The notes beneath the pieces are model-generated. The model did no database searches and had not been told where the DNA came from. It saw only the letters and a list, made by a program, of their open reading frames with translations. The translations under genes and the position numbers were made by a program. Positions 1 to 6,102 of a stretch of DNA of 27,131 bases are shown in pieces. The DNA lies in contig DHGK01000339.1 of assembly GCA_002402755.1 (NCBI GenBank), positions 1-27,131 of the forward strand, read 5' to 3'. This DNA comes from Planctomycetes bacterium UBA4800. GTDB lineage: Bacteria; Planctomycetota; UBA8108; UBA8890; UBA8898. The first letter of the stretch is position 1, and the number at the start of each line of letters is the position of its first letter.

Positions 1-568
1 CCAGGCTTCTGCGGATGAGAAGCCTTGCCCGGTGAATCCGGCTCTTCACGGTGCCGAGGGGCATGTCCACGATCGCCGCGATCTCCTCGTAGGGCCTGCC
101 TTCGATGTCCCTGAGGACCACGTACTCGCGCATGTCCGGCTCGAGCTCGCGGATGCTCTGCTCGATCGCGTCCTTGAGCTCCCTGCCCATCGCGACGGCC
201 TGGGGGTCGGCGTTGCGCGCCGGCGCGGCTGCGGCCTCCGGGCACGCATCGAGCGGCACGCGCACGCCGGCGCGCTTCCTGGCGCCGCGCGCGACGAAGT
301 AGCTCGCGGCCGTGTTGTGCACGATCCGGTAGAGCCACGTGCCGAAGCTCGCCTCGCCCTTGAAGTCGCCGATGCCGCGGTAGGCCCTCACGAACACCTC
401 CTGCGCCAGGTCCTCGGCCTCGTCGCGGTCGCCCACGCGGTAGTACAGCGTCTTGACGACCCGCCCGCAGTGCCTCTCGACCAGAAGTCCGTACGCCTCC
501 CGATCGCCTCGTGCGGCGCGCCTCACCAGCTCTTCATCGCTGAAACACGCATCTGCCGGCAGGTTCAC
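1..568 (-). CDS. ECF-family RNA polymerase sigma factor (3' end cut by window edge)
   Basis: Reading the minus strand from GTG at 568 gives 189 residues with no stop before the window edge. Residues about 10-90 are a sigma-70 region 2: EELVRRAARGDREAYGLLV, then DEAEDLAQEVFVRAYRG, then FGTWLYRIVHNTA. Residues about 135-189 are a region 4 helix-turn-helix with YEEIAAIVDMPLGTVKSRIH and RARLLIRRSL. This two-domain layout is that of the small extracytoplasmic-function sigma factors, which direct RNA polymerase to stress or surface-response promoters. It should end within a few residues beyond the edge. The GTG at 568 places the EELVRRA motif where the family normally has it. A second in-frame GTG at 577 is less likely because it lies too close to the predicted -10 box. 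No anti-sigma gene is visible; it would lie to the left if present. The subfamily cannot be assigned by eye. Confidence 0.93.
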   Translation of the reverse strand, partial: MNLPADACFSDEELVRRAARGDREAYGLLVERHCGRVVKTLYYRVGDRDEAEDLAQEVFVRAYRGIGDFKGEASFGTWLYRIVHNTAASYFVARGARKRAGVRVPLDACPEAAAAPARNADPQAVAMGRELKDAIEQSIRELEPDMREYVVLRDIEGRPYEEIAAIVDMPLGTVKSRIHRARLLIRRSL

Positions 569-580
569 GGTCCTCACTCT

Positions 581-609
581 ATCAGACCGAGGAAGGGGAG
601 AAAAGTTCC
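581..609 (-). promoter_or_regulatory. sigma-E-type promoter in front of the ECF sigma gene
   Basis: On the minus strand GGAACTT (609-603) is followed after 15 nt by GTCTGAT (587-581). This matches closely the known RpoE-type -35 (GGAACTT) and -10 (TCTGA) elements. The start GTG lies 12 nt beyond the -10 box, so the transcript would have a leader of only a few bases. Autoregulation by the encoded factor is the usual arrangement for ECF genes; here it is inferred from sequence alone. Confidence 0.6.
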
Positions 610-762
610 CGGCGGGACATCGCCGACGCGATCAGGATTCTGGGGCATCTCTTCGCGCAGACCGGACCGCTGCCCGACCCGTTCGACGCGTGCGGCGTCG
701 ATCCGACGTTCGATCCGCTCGGGTGCGAGGCCTTTGCGCCCTGCGGCTGGCCGCCGCAGTAG
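601..762 (+). pseudogene. orphan 3' fragment of a secreted protein gene: half of a dockerin-like tail
   Basis: The plus-strand frame ending at TAG 760-762 reads RDIADAIRILGHLFAQ, then a tail containing CGVDPT, LGCEAF and APC, and stops. DIADAI-x-x-L-x-x-LF is the second half of the dockerin-like Ca-binding repeat at the C-terminus of the neighbouring protein at 957-5171 (DIADAIKILGYLFSQ). The Cys-rich DPT..LGC..PC ending is, as I recall, common on planctomycete secreted proteins. No start codon, signal peptide, upstream domain or D-x-N-x-D calcium loop precedes it: recognisable coding begins at 616, and upstream lies the promoter and 5' end of the sigma gene on the other strand. The terminator that follows is still intact. 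I read this as the remains of a paralogous gene whose 5' part was lost by deletion or rearrangement. Confidence 0.6.
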
Positions 763-781
763 CGGCACACTGCACGGTTCT

Positions 782-826
782 CGACGAGGGCTTGCCGCTC
801 ATGAAGCGGCAGGCCCTCGTCGTTTT
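782..826 (+). terminator. rho-independent terminator after the orphan gene fragment
   Basis: An 18-bp stem (782-799 with 805-822) has one U.G wobble and a 5-nt loop CATGA, and is followed by TTTT (823-826). The T-run lies on the plus-strand side, so it terminates rightward transcription, as expected for the lost gene whose 3' end is at 762. It also shields the gene starting at 957 from read-through. Confidence 0.8.
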
Positions 827-862
827 CCGCCTCGGCCGGGCGGCGGTTTTCTCTGATAAGGC

Positions 863-891
863 TTGAGTTTTGCCCGCCCTGGCGGTACCAT
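863..891 (+). promoter_or_regulatory. candidate sigma-70 promoter for the tandem-module protein
   Basis: TTGAGT (863-868), 17 nt, then TACCAT (886-891) matches the vegetative consensus at 4 of 6 positions in each box and lies in the only relatively AT-rich stretch between the terminator and the gene. It predicts a leader of roughly 58 nt ending in a GGTGAGG ribosome-binding site. Confidence 0.35.
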
Positions 892-956
892 CGTTAGTGA
901 ATGTTCGTAGGCAGTGGGTTCCGTCAATCGGTCGTTTGAAATGGTGAGGTGTCGGC

Positions 957-3900
957 ATGCACAGCAGAACCTTCAAGGCGGTGGGCTTGTTGCTTCTCGG
1001 GGCTTTCTTGGTGTCGGCGCAGGCCGGCGAGGTGGCGATCTACACGGGCAACGTCGGGTGGATCGAGAAGGCGAACGCGGACATCCAGGCGCAGATCTGC
1101 CAGACCGCGCTCGAGGATGCCGGAATCAGCGTGACGCGCTTCATGCTCGCCACCGATGACTCGGCGGTCGCCGAATGGGTCGCCGACAGGACCGGCAACG
1201 GTGAACTGGATGTCCTGGTCCTTTATGGGTGGATCCCGACCACCATCTACGCGTCGGGGAACACGCAGCCGGACGGGTCCATCGCGGAGCTCTTCATCGA
1301 GTCGACCGACGGCAACATGATCCTCAACCACTCGGATTACATGTTCTACGTCCCGAACAATGGCGAGACCGGGCTCATCAATATCACGGACCTCCCGGGC
1401 ATCACGATGTGGACATGGTTGGATCCTGACATACAACCGGTGGTCGCGACGGCCGAAGGAACGGCGATTGCGCCGAGCGTGGTCGGTTTCGGCACGAACC
1501 GCCCCTTCCACACCAACGAGCTTGCCGGCGACTGGTACGTGGAAGCATCGCTCGCGCAGAATGGCGCCGCCACGCGGGCCGATCCCGTGATTGTCCGCGA
1601 TGGGAACCGCGGGCGCCTGGCCATCGCGTTCCAAGAGAACGCTGATCGAGCTCTGCCCAGGGGCGCCGTAGCCGCCGAGATGATCACGTACCTCATGCAG
1701 CGGGGCACGACGACCGTGGCGCTCTCCGGCGCGGCGGCGGCCGTCACGGGCACTCCCGTCAGGGTGACGGTCAGCCTCGTCGACGAGAACGGAGTCCTGA
1801 CGCCGTCGCCGAGCGCCGTGACCGTGAATCTGTCCAAGGACTCCGCGACCGGCGCGTTCGACACGTCGCGAAAGGGCGCGTTCAGCGGCGCGGTGACCTC
1901 CGTCACCATTCCCGCGGGCGGCGTGTCTGCGAAGGTCTACTACAAGGACACGACGGCGGCCATGGTCACGCTGGCGGCGACCGCCGCGGGCCTGGCGGGG
2001 TCGGATCTGTACGTGAACGTCATCGAGAACGTTCCCGCCGAGCAGGGCGAGGTGGCGATCTATACCGGCAACGTCGGCTGGACGGACCTGCCGAGCGCCA
2101 ACGCGCAGGCCCAGATCTGCGTCGACAAGCTGGATTTCCTGGGGATCACGTGGGAATGGTTCGACAGTTCCGCCGACCTGGCCGACCTCGCCCAATGGGT
2201 GGTCGACAGGACGGGTGACGGCAAGCTTGACGTGCTGATCACGTACGGGTACCTGCCGGAGAGCATCTATGCGCCGGGAAACACTGAACCGGACGGCTCC
2301 ATCGCCGAGCTCTTCATCGAATCGACCGACGGCGACACGATCATCAATCACGCCGACTACATGTTCTACGTCACGACGCCGTGCTGCAACGGCGATACGG
2401 CCCTCATGAACATCATGGACATCCCGGGCATCAACATGTGGGACGACTGGCGCGTGGCCGTGACGCCGGACGGCGCGGACATCTCGCCGTCCCTGGCCGA
2501 GTACCAGGGCAGCCAGCTCTTCTTCTGGACCAACCGCCCGCTGCACATCGATCAGCTCGCGAACGACTGGTTCGTCGAGGCTGTGCTCGCCGAGAACGCG
2601 GCCGGCACGCGCGCCGATCCCGTCATCGTCAGGGACGGCAACCGCGGGCGCCTGGTCCCCATCTTCCAGGCCGCCAACCGCATCGATCCGAAGGGCGTCG
2701 TCGCGGCCGAGGTCATTGCCTGGCTGTACGACATCCCTCTGGGCAATCCCACCAAGCTCGGGATCACGGGCACGGCGACGATCATCGAGGGGCGTCCACT
2801 GAGGCTCGCGGTGCAGGTGCAAAACGATATGGGCGGCCCGAGTCCGGTGACGACGGCGAGGGTGGTCTCTCTTGCGACGAGCTCCGCCGCGGGTAGGTTC
2901 GATATCGCGCTGGACGGGAGCTTCAACGGCACGGTGACGTCCGTCACGGTCCCCGCGGGCGAATCGACCGCGGTCTTCTACTACAAGGATCCGACGCCGG
3001 GCGCGCCCACCCTGACCGCGTCGTCGACGGGGCTCGCGTCGGGGACCTTCCAGGTGAGCGTGACGGCGCGGAGCTTCGCGCCCGCGGGCGAGGTCGCGAT
3101 CTACACGGGAGCCGCGTGGTGGATCGACAAGGGGTCTGCCGACGCGCAGGCGACGATCTGCGAGGGCAGTCTGCTCGGCGCCGGAATCCCGGTGACTCGC
3201 TTCACGCTGGAATCCGACCAGACCGCACTTGCCGAATGGGTGACCGACAAGACGAACAACGGCAAGCTGGATGTCCTGGTTCTCTACGGCTGCTTGCCGC
3301 GGTCGATCTACCCGGCGGGCAACACGATGCCCGACGGCTCGCTCGCCGAGCTCTTCATCGAGTCGGCGGACGGTGATGCGATCATGAACCACGGCGACTG
3401 GATGTTCTACGTCGACTACGACGCCATCGGCACGCGCCTGGAGAACGGGCCGGCCGGCCTCCAGAACATGATGGACATTCCGGGGATTTCGATGGCCGGC
3501 GGCAACAACCCGATGACCGTGACGAACGAAGGGCGCGACATTGCCGAGCACCTCGTCGATTTCCTGACCGACCGTCCGTTTCACGTCAACGAGCTCGCGG
3601 GCGAGTGGGTCGTGGAGGCGTCGCTCGCGCAGAGCACCGACGGCGCGTACGCAGATCCCATCATCGTGCGTGACGGTTCCCGCGGGCGCCTGATCCCCGT
3701 GTTCCAAGCGGAGAATCAAGCCGACCCGAAGGGCGCCGTCGCGGCCGAGATCATCGCCTGGCTCATGCAGAAGGAGCTGGGCGGCGCGTCCGAGCTCGGA
3801 CTCGCCGGCGACAAGAGCGAGATCCTGGAAGGCTGGCCCGTCCAGGCGACGGTCACGATTCAGGGCGCGGGCGGCATCCCGTACCCGGCCGAGACCGCGA

Positions 3901-5171
3901 CGGTCGTGAGCCTGACGAAGAGCTCGGCGACCGGCGCCTTCGATCTCGTGAAGGATGGCGCTTTCAACGGCACGGTGACCTCCGTCACGATTCCCGCGGG
4001 CAGCGCGTCCGCGGTGTTCTACTTCAAGGATTCTACGGCGGGGCTGGTCACCGTGACGGCGTCGGCGGCGGGCCTGGCGGACGGGACGCTGCAGGTGAGG
4101 GTGCTCGACGATACCGTGGTCGGCCAGGGCGAGGTGGCGATCTACACCGGTGCCGTGGGCTGGATCGACAAGGGCGCCGCCGACGCGCAGGCCGCCATCT
4201 GCATGCAGATGCTGACGGAAGCGGAGATCACGAACACGCCGTTCGCGAGCGTCGACAACAACGCGGCGCTTGCGGAGTGGGTGAGCGACAGGACGAACAA
4301 CGGAAAGCTGGATGTGCTGGTCCTCTACGGGTACTACCCGGACACGCTCTATCCCGCCGGGAATACGATGCCCGACGGCTCCGTCGGCGAGCTCTTCATC
4401 GAGTCGACCGACGGCGATGTGATCCTCAACCACGCGGACTGGATGTTCTACGTGTCGAGCGCGACCAACGGCCAATTGGGCCTCGAGAGCATGATGGATC
4501 TCACCGGCTTCAACTTGGGGTATGACAACACGCCCGTGTTCGTCACCGCCGAAGGCGCGGCCATCGCGCCGAGCCTGGGTGACTTCCAGTCGGACCGTCC
4601 GTTCCCGCTTGCCTCGCTCGGGAACGCGTGGTTTGCGGAGGCCGTGCTCGCGCAGAATACGAGTGGGGCGCTGGCGGAGCCCGTCATCGTTCGCGACGGC
4701 AACCGCGGGCGCCTGGCTCCCGTGTATCAGACGATGAGCGAGGACAACCCGAAGGGCGCCGTGGCGGCCGAGATCATCACGTGGCTCATGGACAAGACCT
4801 CGGGCGGGGAGCCCCCGACGAACATCTACGTCCTGATGGGCAACGTCAACACCGACACGAAGGTCGACATCGCCGACGCGATCGCGCTCCTCGGCTACCT
4901 CTTCGGCGGCGGCCTCAAGCCGCCGCCCGTGTGCGCGAAGGCCGCGGACGCGAACGACGACAACAAGCTGGACATCGCCGACGCGATCAAGATCCTCGGC
5001 TATCTCTTCAGCCAGCAGCCGATGCTCGCGCCCGACCACAGCACGATCACGGCGGCCAACAACACGTGCAAGGGCTATGCGGCCGACGGCATCGACACGT
5101 CCGACGGCAAGCCGTACTTCCCGGTGCAGGTGAGCGGACTGCCGCCCTGCGCCACGCCGTGCGTGCCGTAA
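957..5171 (+). CDS. secreted protein with four tandem GEVAIYTG modules, Ig-like spacers and a dockerin-like C-terminus
   Basis: This 1404-residue protein starts at ATG 957 behind GGTGAGG. Residues 1-23 are a Sec signal peptide (cleavage near SAQA|GEV). The modules start at residues 24, 364, 711 and 1058. Each has a domain of about 230 residues (GEVAIYTG, a conserved IC pair, DVL followed by YG, PDGS.xELFIES.DG, NH.D.MFYV, RDG.RGRL, AAE.I.WL). In the first three this is followed by a beta-sandwich spacer of about 105 residues (TSVT.PAG, F/VYYKD, TASA.GL) resembling bacterial Ig-like domains. Residues about 1294-1350 hold two dockerin-like loops (NVNTDTKVDIADAI and DANDDNKLDIADAI). The strand/helix pattern of the large domain is reminiscent of ThuA/GATase1-like Rossmann folds, but I do not recognise the family and assign no activity. 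A surface or extracellular location is likely. It is a single-gene unit with its own promoter and terminator. Confidence 0.9.
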   Translation: MHSRTFKAVGLLLLGAFLVSAQAGEVAIYTGNVGWIEKANADIQAQICQTALEDAGISVTRFMLATDDSAVAEWVADRTGNGELDVLVLYGWIPTTIYASGNTQPDGSIAELFIESTDGNMILNHSDYMFYVPNNGETGLINITDLPGITMWTWLDPDIQPVVATAEGTAIAPSVVGFGTNRPFHTNELAGDWYVEASLAQNGAATRADPVIVRDGNRGRLAIAFQENADRALPRGAVAAEMITYLMQRGTTTVALSGAAAAVTGTPVRVTVSLVDENGVLTPSPSAVTVNLSKDSATGAFDTSRKGAFSGAVTSVTIPAGGVSAKVYYKDTTAAMVTLAATAAGLAGSDLYVNVIENVPAEQGEVAIYTGNVGWTDLPSANAQAQICVDKLDFLGITWEWFDSSADLADLAQWVVDRTGDGKLDVLITYGYLPESIYAPGNTEPDGSIAELFIESTDGDTIINHADYMFYVTTPCCNGDTALMNIMDIPGINMWDDWRVAVTPDGADISPSLAEYQGSQLFFWTNRPLHIDQLANDWFVEAVLAENAAGTRADPVIVRDGNRGRLVPIFQAANRIDPKGVVAAEVIAWLYDIPLGNPTKLGITGTATIIEGRPLRLAVQVQNDMGGPSPVTTARVVSLATSSAAGRFDIALDGSFNGTVTSVTVPAGESTAVFYYKDPTPGAPTLTASSTGLASGTFQVSVTARSFAPAGEVAIYTGAAWWIDKGSADAQATICEGSLLGAGIPVTRFTLESDQTALAEWVTDKTNNGKLDVLVLYGCLPRSIYPAGNTMPDGSLAELFIESADGDAIMNHGDWMFYVDYDAIGTRLENGPAGLQNMMDIPGISMAGGNNPMTVTNEGRDIAEHLVDFLTDRPFHVNELAGEWVVEASLAQSTDGAYADPIIVRDGSRGRLIPVFQAENQADPKGAVAAEIIAWLMQKELGGASELGLAGDKSEILEGWPVQATVTIQGAGGIPYPAETATVVSLTKSSATGAFDLVKDGAFNGTVTSVTIPAGSASAVFYFKDSTAGLVTVTASAAGLADGTLQVRVLDDTVVGQGEVAIYTGAVGWIDKGAADAQAAICMQMLTEAEITNTPFASVDNNAALAEWVSDRTNNGKLDVLVLYGYYPDTLYPAGNTMPDGSVGELFIESTDGDVILNHADWMFYVSSATNGQLGLESMMDLTGFNLGYDNTPVFVTAEGAAIAPSLGDFQSDRPFPLASLGNAWFAEAVLAQNTSGALAEPVIVRDGNRGRLAPVYQTMSEDNPKGAVAAEIITWLMDKTSGGEPPTNIYVLMGNVNTDTKVDIADAIALLGYLFGGGLKPPPVCAKAADANDDNKLDIADAIKILGYLFSQQPMLAPDHSTITAANNTCKGYAADGIDTSDGKPYFPVQVSGLPPCATPCVP
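1026..2045 (+). repeat. intragenic tandem module 1 (residues 24-363)
   Basis: First copy of the unit: large domain plus Ig-like spacer, 340 residues, starting at GEVAIYTGNVGW. The spacer begins near residue 251 and contains ATGAFD, TSVTIPAG and VYYKD. The large domain has IC in QAQICQTAL and NHSDYMFYV. Confidence 0.9.
2046..3086 (+). repeat. intragenic tandem module 2 (residues 364-710)
   Basis: Second copy, 347 residues, starting at GEVAIYTGNVGWTD. It carries the conserved IC (QAQICVDKL) and NHADYMFYV. It differs from the other copies by a CC pair in the short loop TTPCCNGD. Confidence 0.9.
3087..4127 (+). repeat. intragenic tandem module 3 (residues 711-1057)
   Basis: Third copy, 347 residues, starting at GEVAIYTGAAWW, with IC (QATICEGSL), NHGDWMFYV and a full Ig-like spacer. 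The otherwise variable loop after DVLVLYG carries a Cys here (LYGCLP). Confidence 0.9.
4128..4800 (+). repeat. intragenic tandem module 4 (residues 1058 to about 1281), without spacer
   Basis: Fourth copy contains only the large domain (GEVAIYTGAVGW to AAEIITWLM). It has no Ig-like spacer and runs directly into a short linker and the dockerin-like tail. The spacer therefore appears to separate large domains rather than to cap the protein. Confidence 0.88.
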
Positions 5172-5197
5172 GCCGTCGCTTCCGCTGAGGCTCTCAC

Positions 5198-5231
5198 GGG
5201 GCCCGGGTCGAACGACCCGGGCCCCTTTTTT
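5198..5231 (+). terminator. rho-independent terminator of the tandem-module gene
   Basis: GGGGCCCGGGTCG and its exact complement face each other across AA (13-bp arms, effective loop a few nt) and are followed by TTTTTT (5226-5231). It lies 26 nt after the TAA at 5169-5171. Confidence 0.93.
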
Positions 5232-5250
5232 GATGGCGACCGGAGCCGGA

Positions 5251-5300
5251 GTCCGAGAAGACGGAAGGAGCCACGAAGGCACGAAGGCACGAAGACGGAA
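5251..5300 (+). repeat. short dispersed repeat: (ACGAAGGC)n core flanked by GAAGACGGAA
   Basis: GAAGACGGAA occurs at 5257-5266 and again at 5291-5300, bracketing a tandem array of the 8-mer ACGAAGGC (about 5273-5290). The same 10-mer, with flanking GTCCG upstream and GGA downstream, recurs at the right end of the window (27109-27131). It lies between a terminator and a promoter and is not coding in any convincing frame. Similar CACGAAGG arrays are, from memory, scattered between genes in many environmental genomes. Confidence 0.6.
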
Positions 5301-5411
5301 AACCGTGGGCGACGATCGTTCAATGCTGCAGGAGAACGCACGAGGCGGCAGCCGCGGTCGCGGCCCTCGGTGTCCTCGCGGCAGCGCCGTCCTGTCCGGC
5401 GCGGGCCTCCC

Positions 5412-5439
5412 TTGCGCCCCCTCCGTGATTCTCTACGAT
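5412..5439 (+). promoter_or_regulatory. candidate promoter of the B3/B4-domain gene
   Basis: TTGCGC (5412-5417), 16 nt, TACGAT (5434-5439). The -10 box ends 7 nt before ATG 5447, so transcription would start at or next to the start codon. It also makes ATG 5438, inside the -10 box, an unlikely start. Confidence 0.35.
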
Positions 5440-5446
5440 GGGGGAC

Positions 5447-6097
5447 ATGCCGGTCAGTCTGCGCATCGAACCCTATCCCGAGCTCGCGTGCGGCGTGTTC
5501 GCGACGCTCTTCCCGCGGCCGCTCGGCGAGATGCCTTCCCCGCCCCGGCTCGCGGCGCTTCTCGCGCTCGACGCGGCGGCGCCCCTCGTCCGCGATGAGG
5601 AAGTGCGCGCCGCAGTTCGCGACCTCCTGCGCCGCCGCGGGTACAAGCCCACCGGGCGCGGGAAACCGGCCTCCGAGTACCTGGTCAGGGCGGCGGGGGA
5701 GGGCGCGCTCGCGCCGATCAACCTCGCCGTCGATGCCTGCAACGCCGTGTCGCTCCACAGCGGGCTTCCGATCAGCGTGATCGATCTGGACCTGGCCGCG
5801 CCGCCGCTCTCGATCGCCGTCGCGGCGAAGGGCGAGGAGTACGTTTTCAACGCGTCGGGCCAGACGATCGATGTGGAGGGCCTGCTCTGCATCCGCGACG
5901 CGAACGGCCCGTGCGCGAACGCCGTCAAGGACGCGCAGCGCACGAAGACCGGCCCGGCGACGCGCAGAACCCTCTCGGTTGTCTGGGCGTGCGAGAAGCT
6001 CGCGCCGAGGCTGACCGCGGCGACGGCCTGGTACCGGACGCTGCTCCACGACGCGGGCGCGGCGACCGAGGAAGTCGCGATCGACGGCGGGGCCTGA
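5447..6097 (+). CDS. stand-alone B3/B4 (PheT editing-like) domain protein
   Basis: This 216-residue protein resembles the B3/B4 domain of the phenylalanyl-tRNA synthetase beta chain, which hydrolyses mischarged tRNA. Characteristic stretches are YKPTGRGKPASEYLVRA (about residues 65-81) and INLAVDACNAVSLHSGLPIS followed by DLD (about residues 90-113), and a later VKDAQRTKT with VVWACE. It lacks the synthetase, anticodon-binding and tRNA-recruiting domains of PheT. Free-standing B3/B4 proteins are widespread and are thought to act as trans-editing or nucleic-acid-related hydrolases; the substrate is not known here. The start at 5447 is preferred because the upstream ATG 5438 lies in the predicted -10 box. 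It converges on the next gene with a 5-nt gap and no terminator between them. Confidence 0.83.
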   Translation: MPVSLRIEPYPELACGVFATLFPRPLGEMPSPPRLAALLALDAAAPLVRDEEVRAAVRDLLRRRGYKPTGRGKPASEYLVRAAGEGALAPINLAVDACNAVSLHSGLPISVIDLDLAAPPLSIAVAAKGEEYVFNASGQTIDVEGLLCIRDANGPCANAVKDAQRTKTGPATRRTLSVVWACEKLAPRLTAATAWYRTLLHDAGAATEEVAIDGGA

Positions 6098-6102
6098 GTG
6101 CG

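Noticed and set aside
924..5282. A 1452-codon open frame on the minus strand across the whole tandem-module gene.
   Set aside because: It has an Arg/His/Asp-rich composition and mirrors the repeat structure of the real gene. It has no signal peptide, family motif or ribosome-binding site, and runs through the terminator hairpin. It is a shadow of GC-biased codons.
5273..5290. The ACGAAGGC tandem units considered as a CRISPR-like array.
   Set aside because: Units are 8 bp, contiguous and without spacers. They do not fit any CRISPR repeat-spacer layout.
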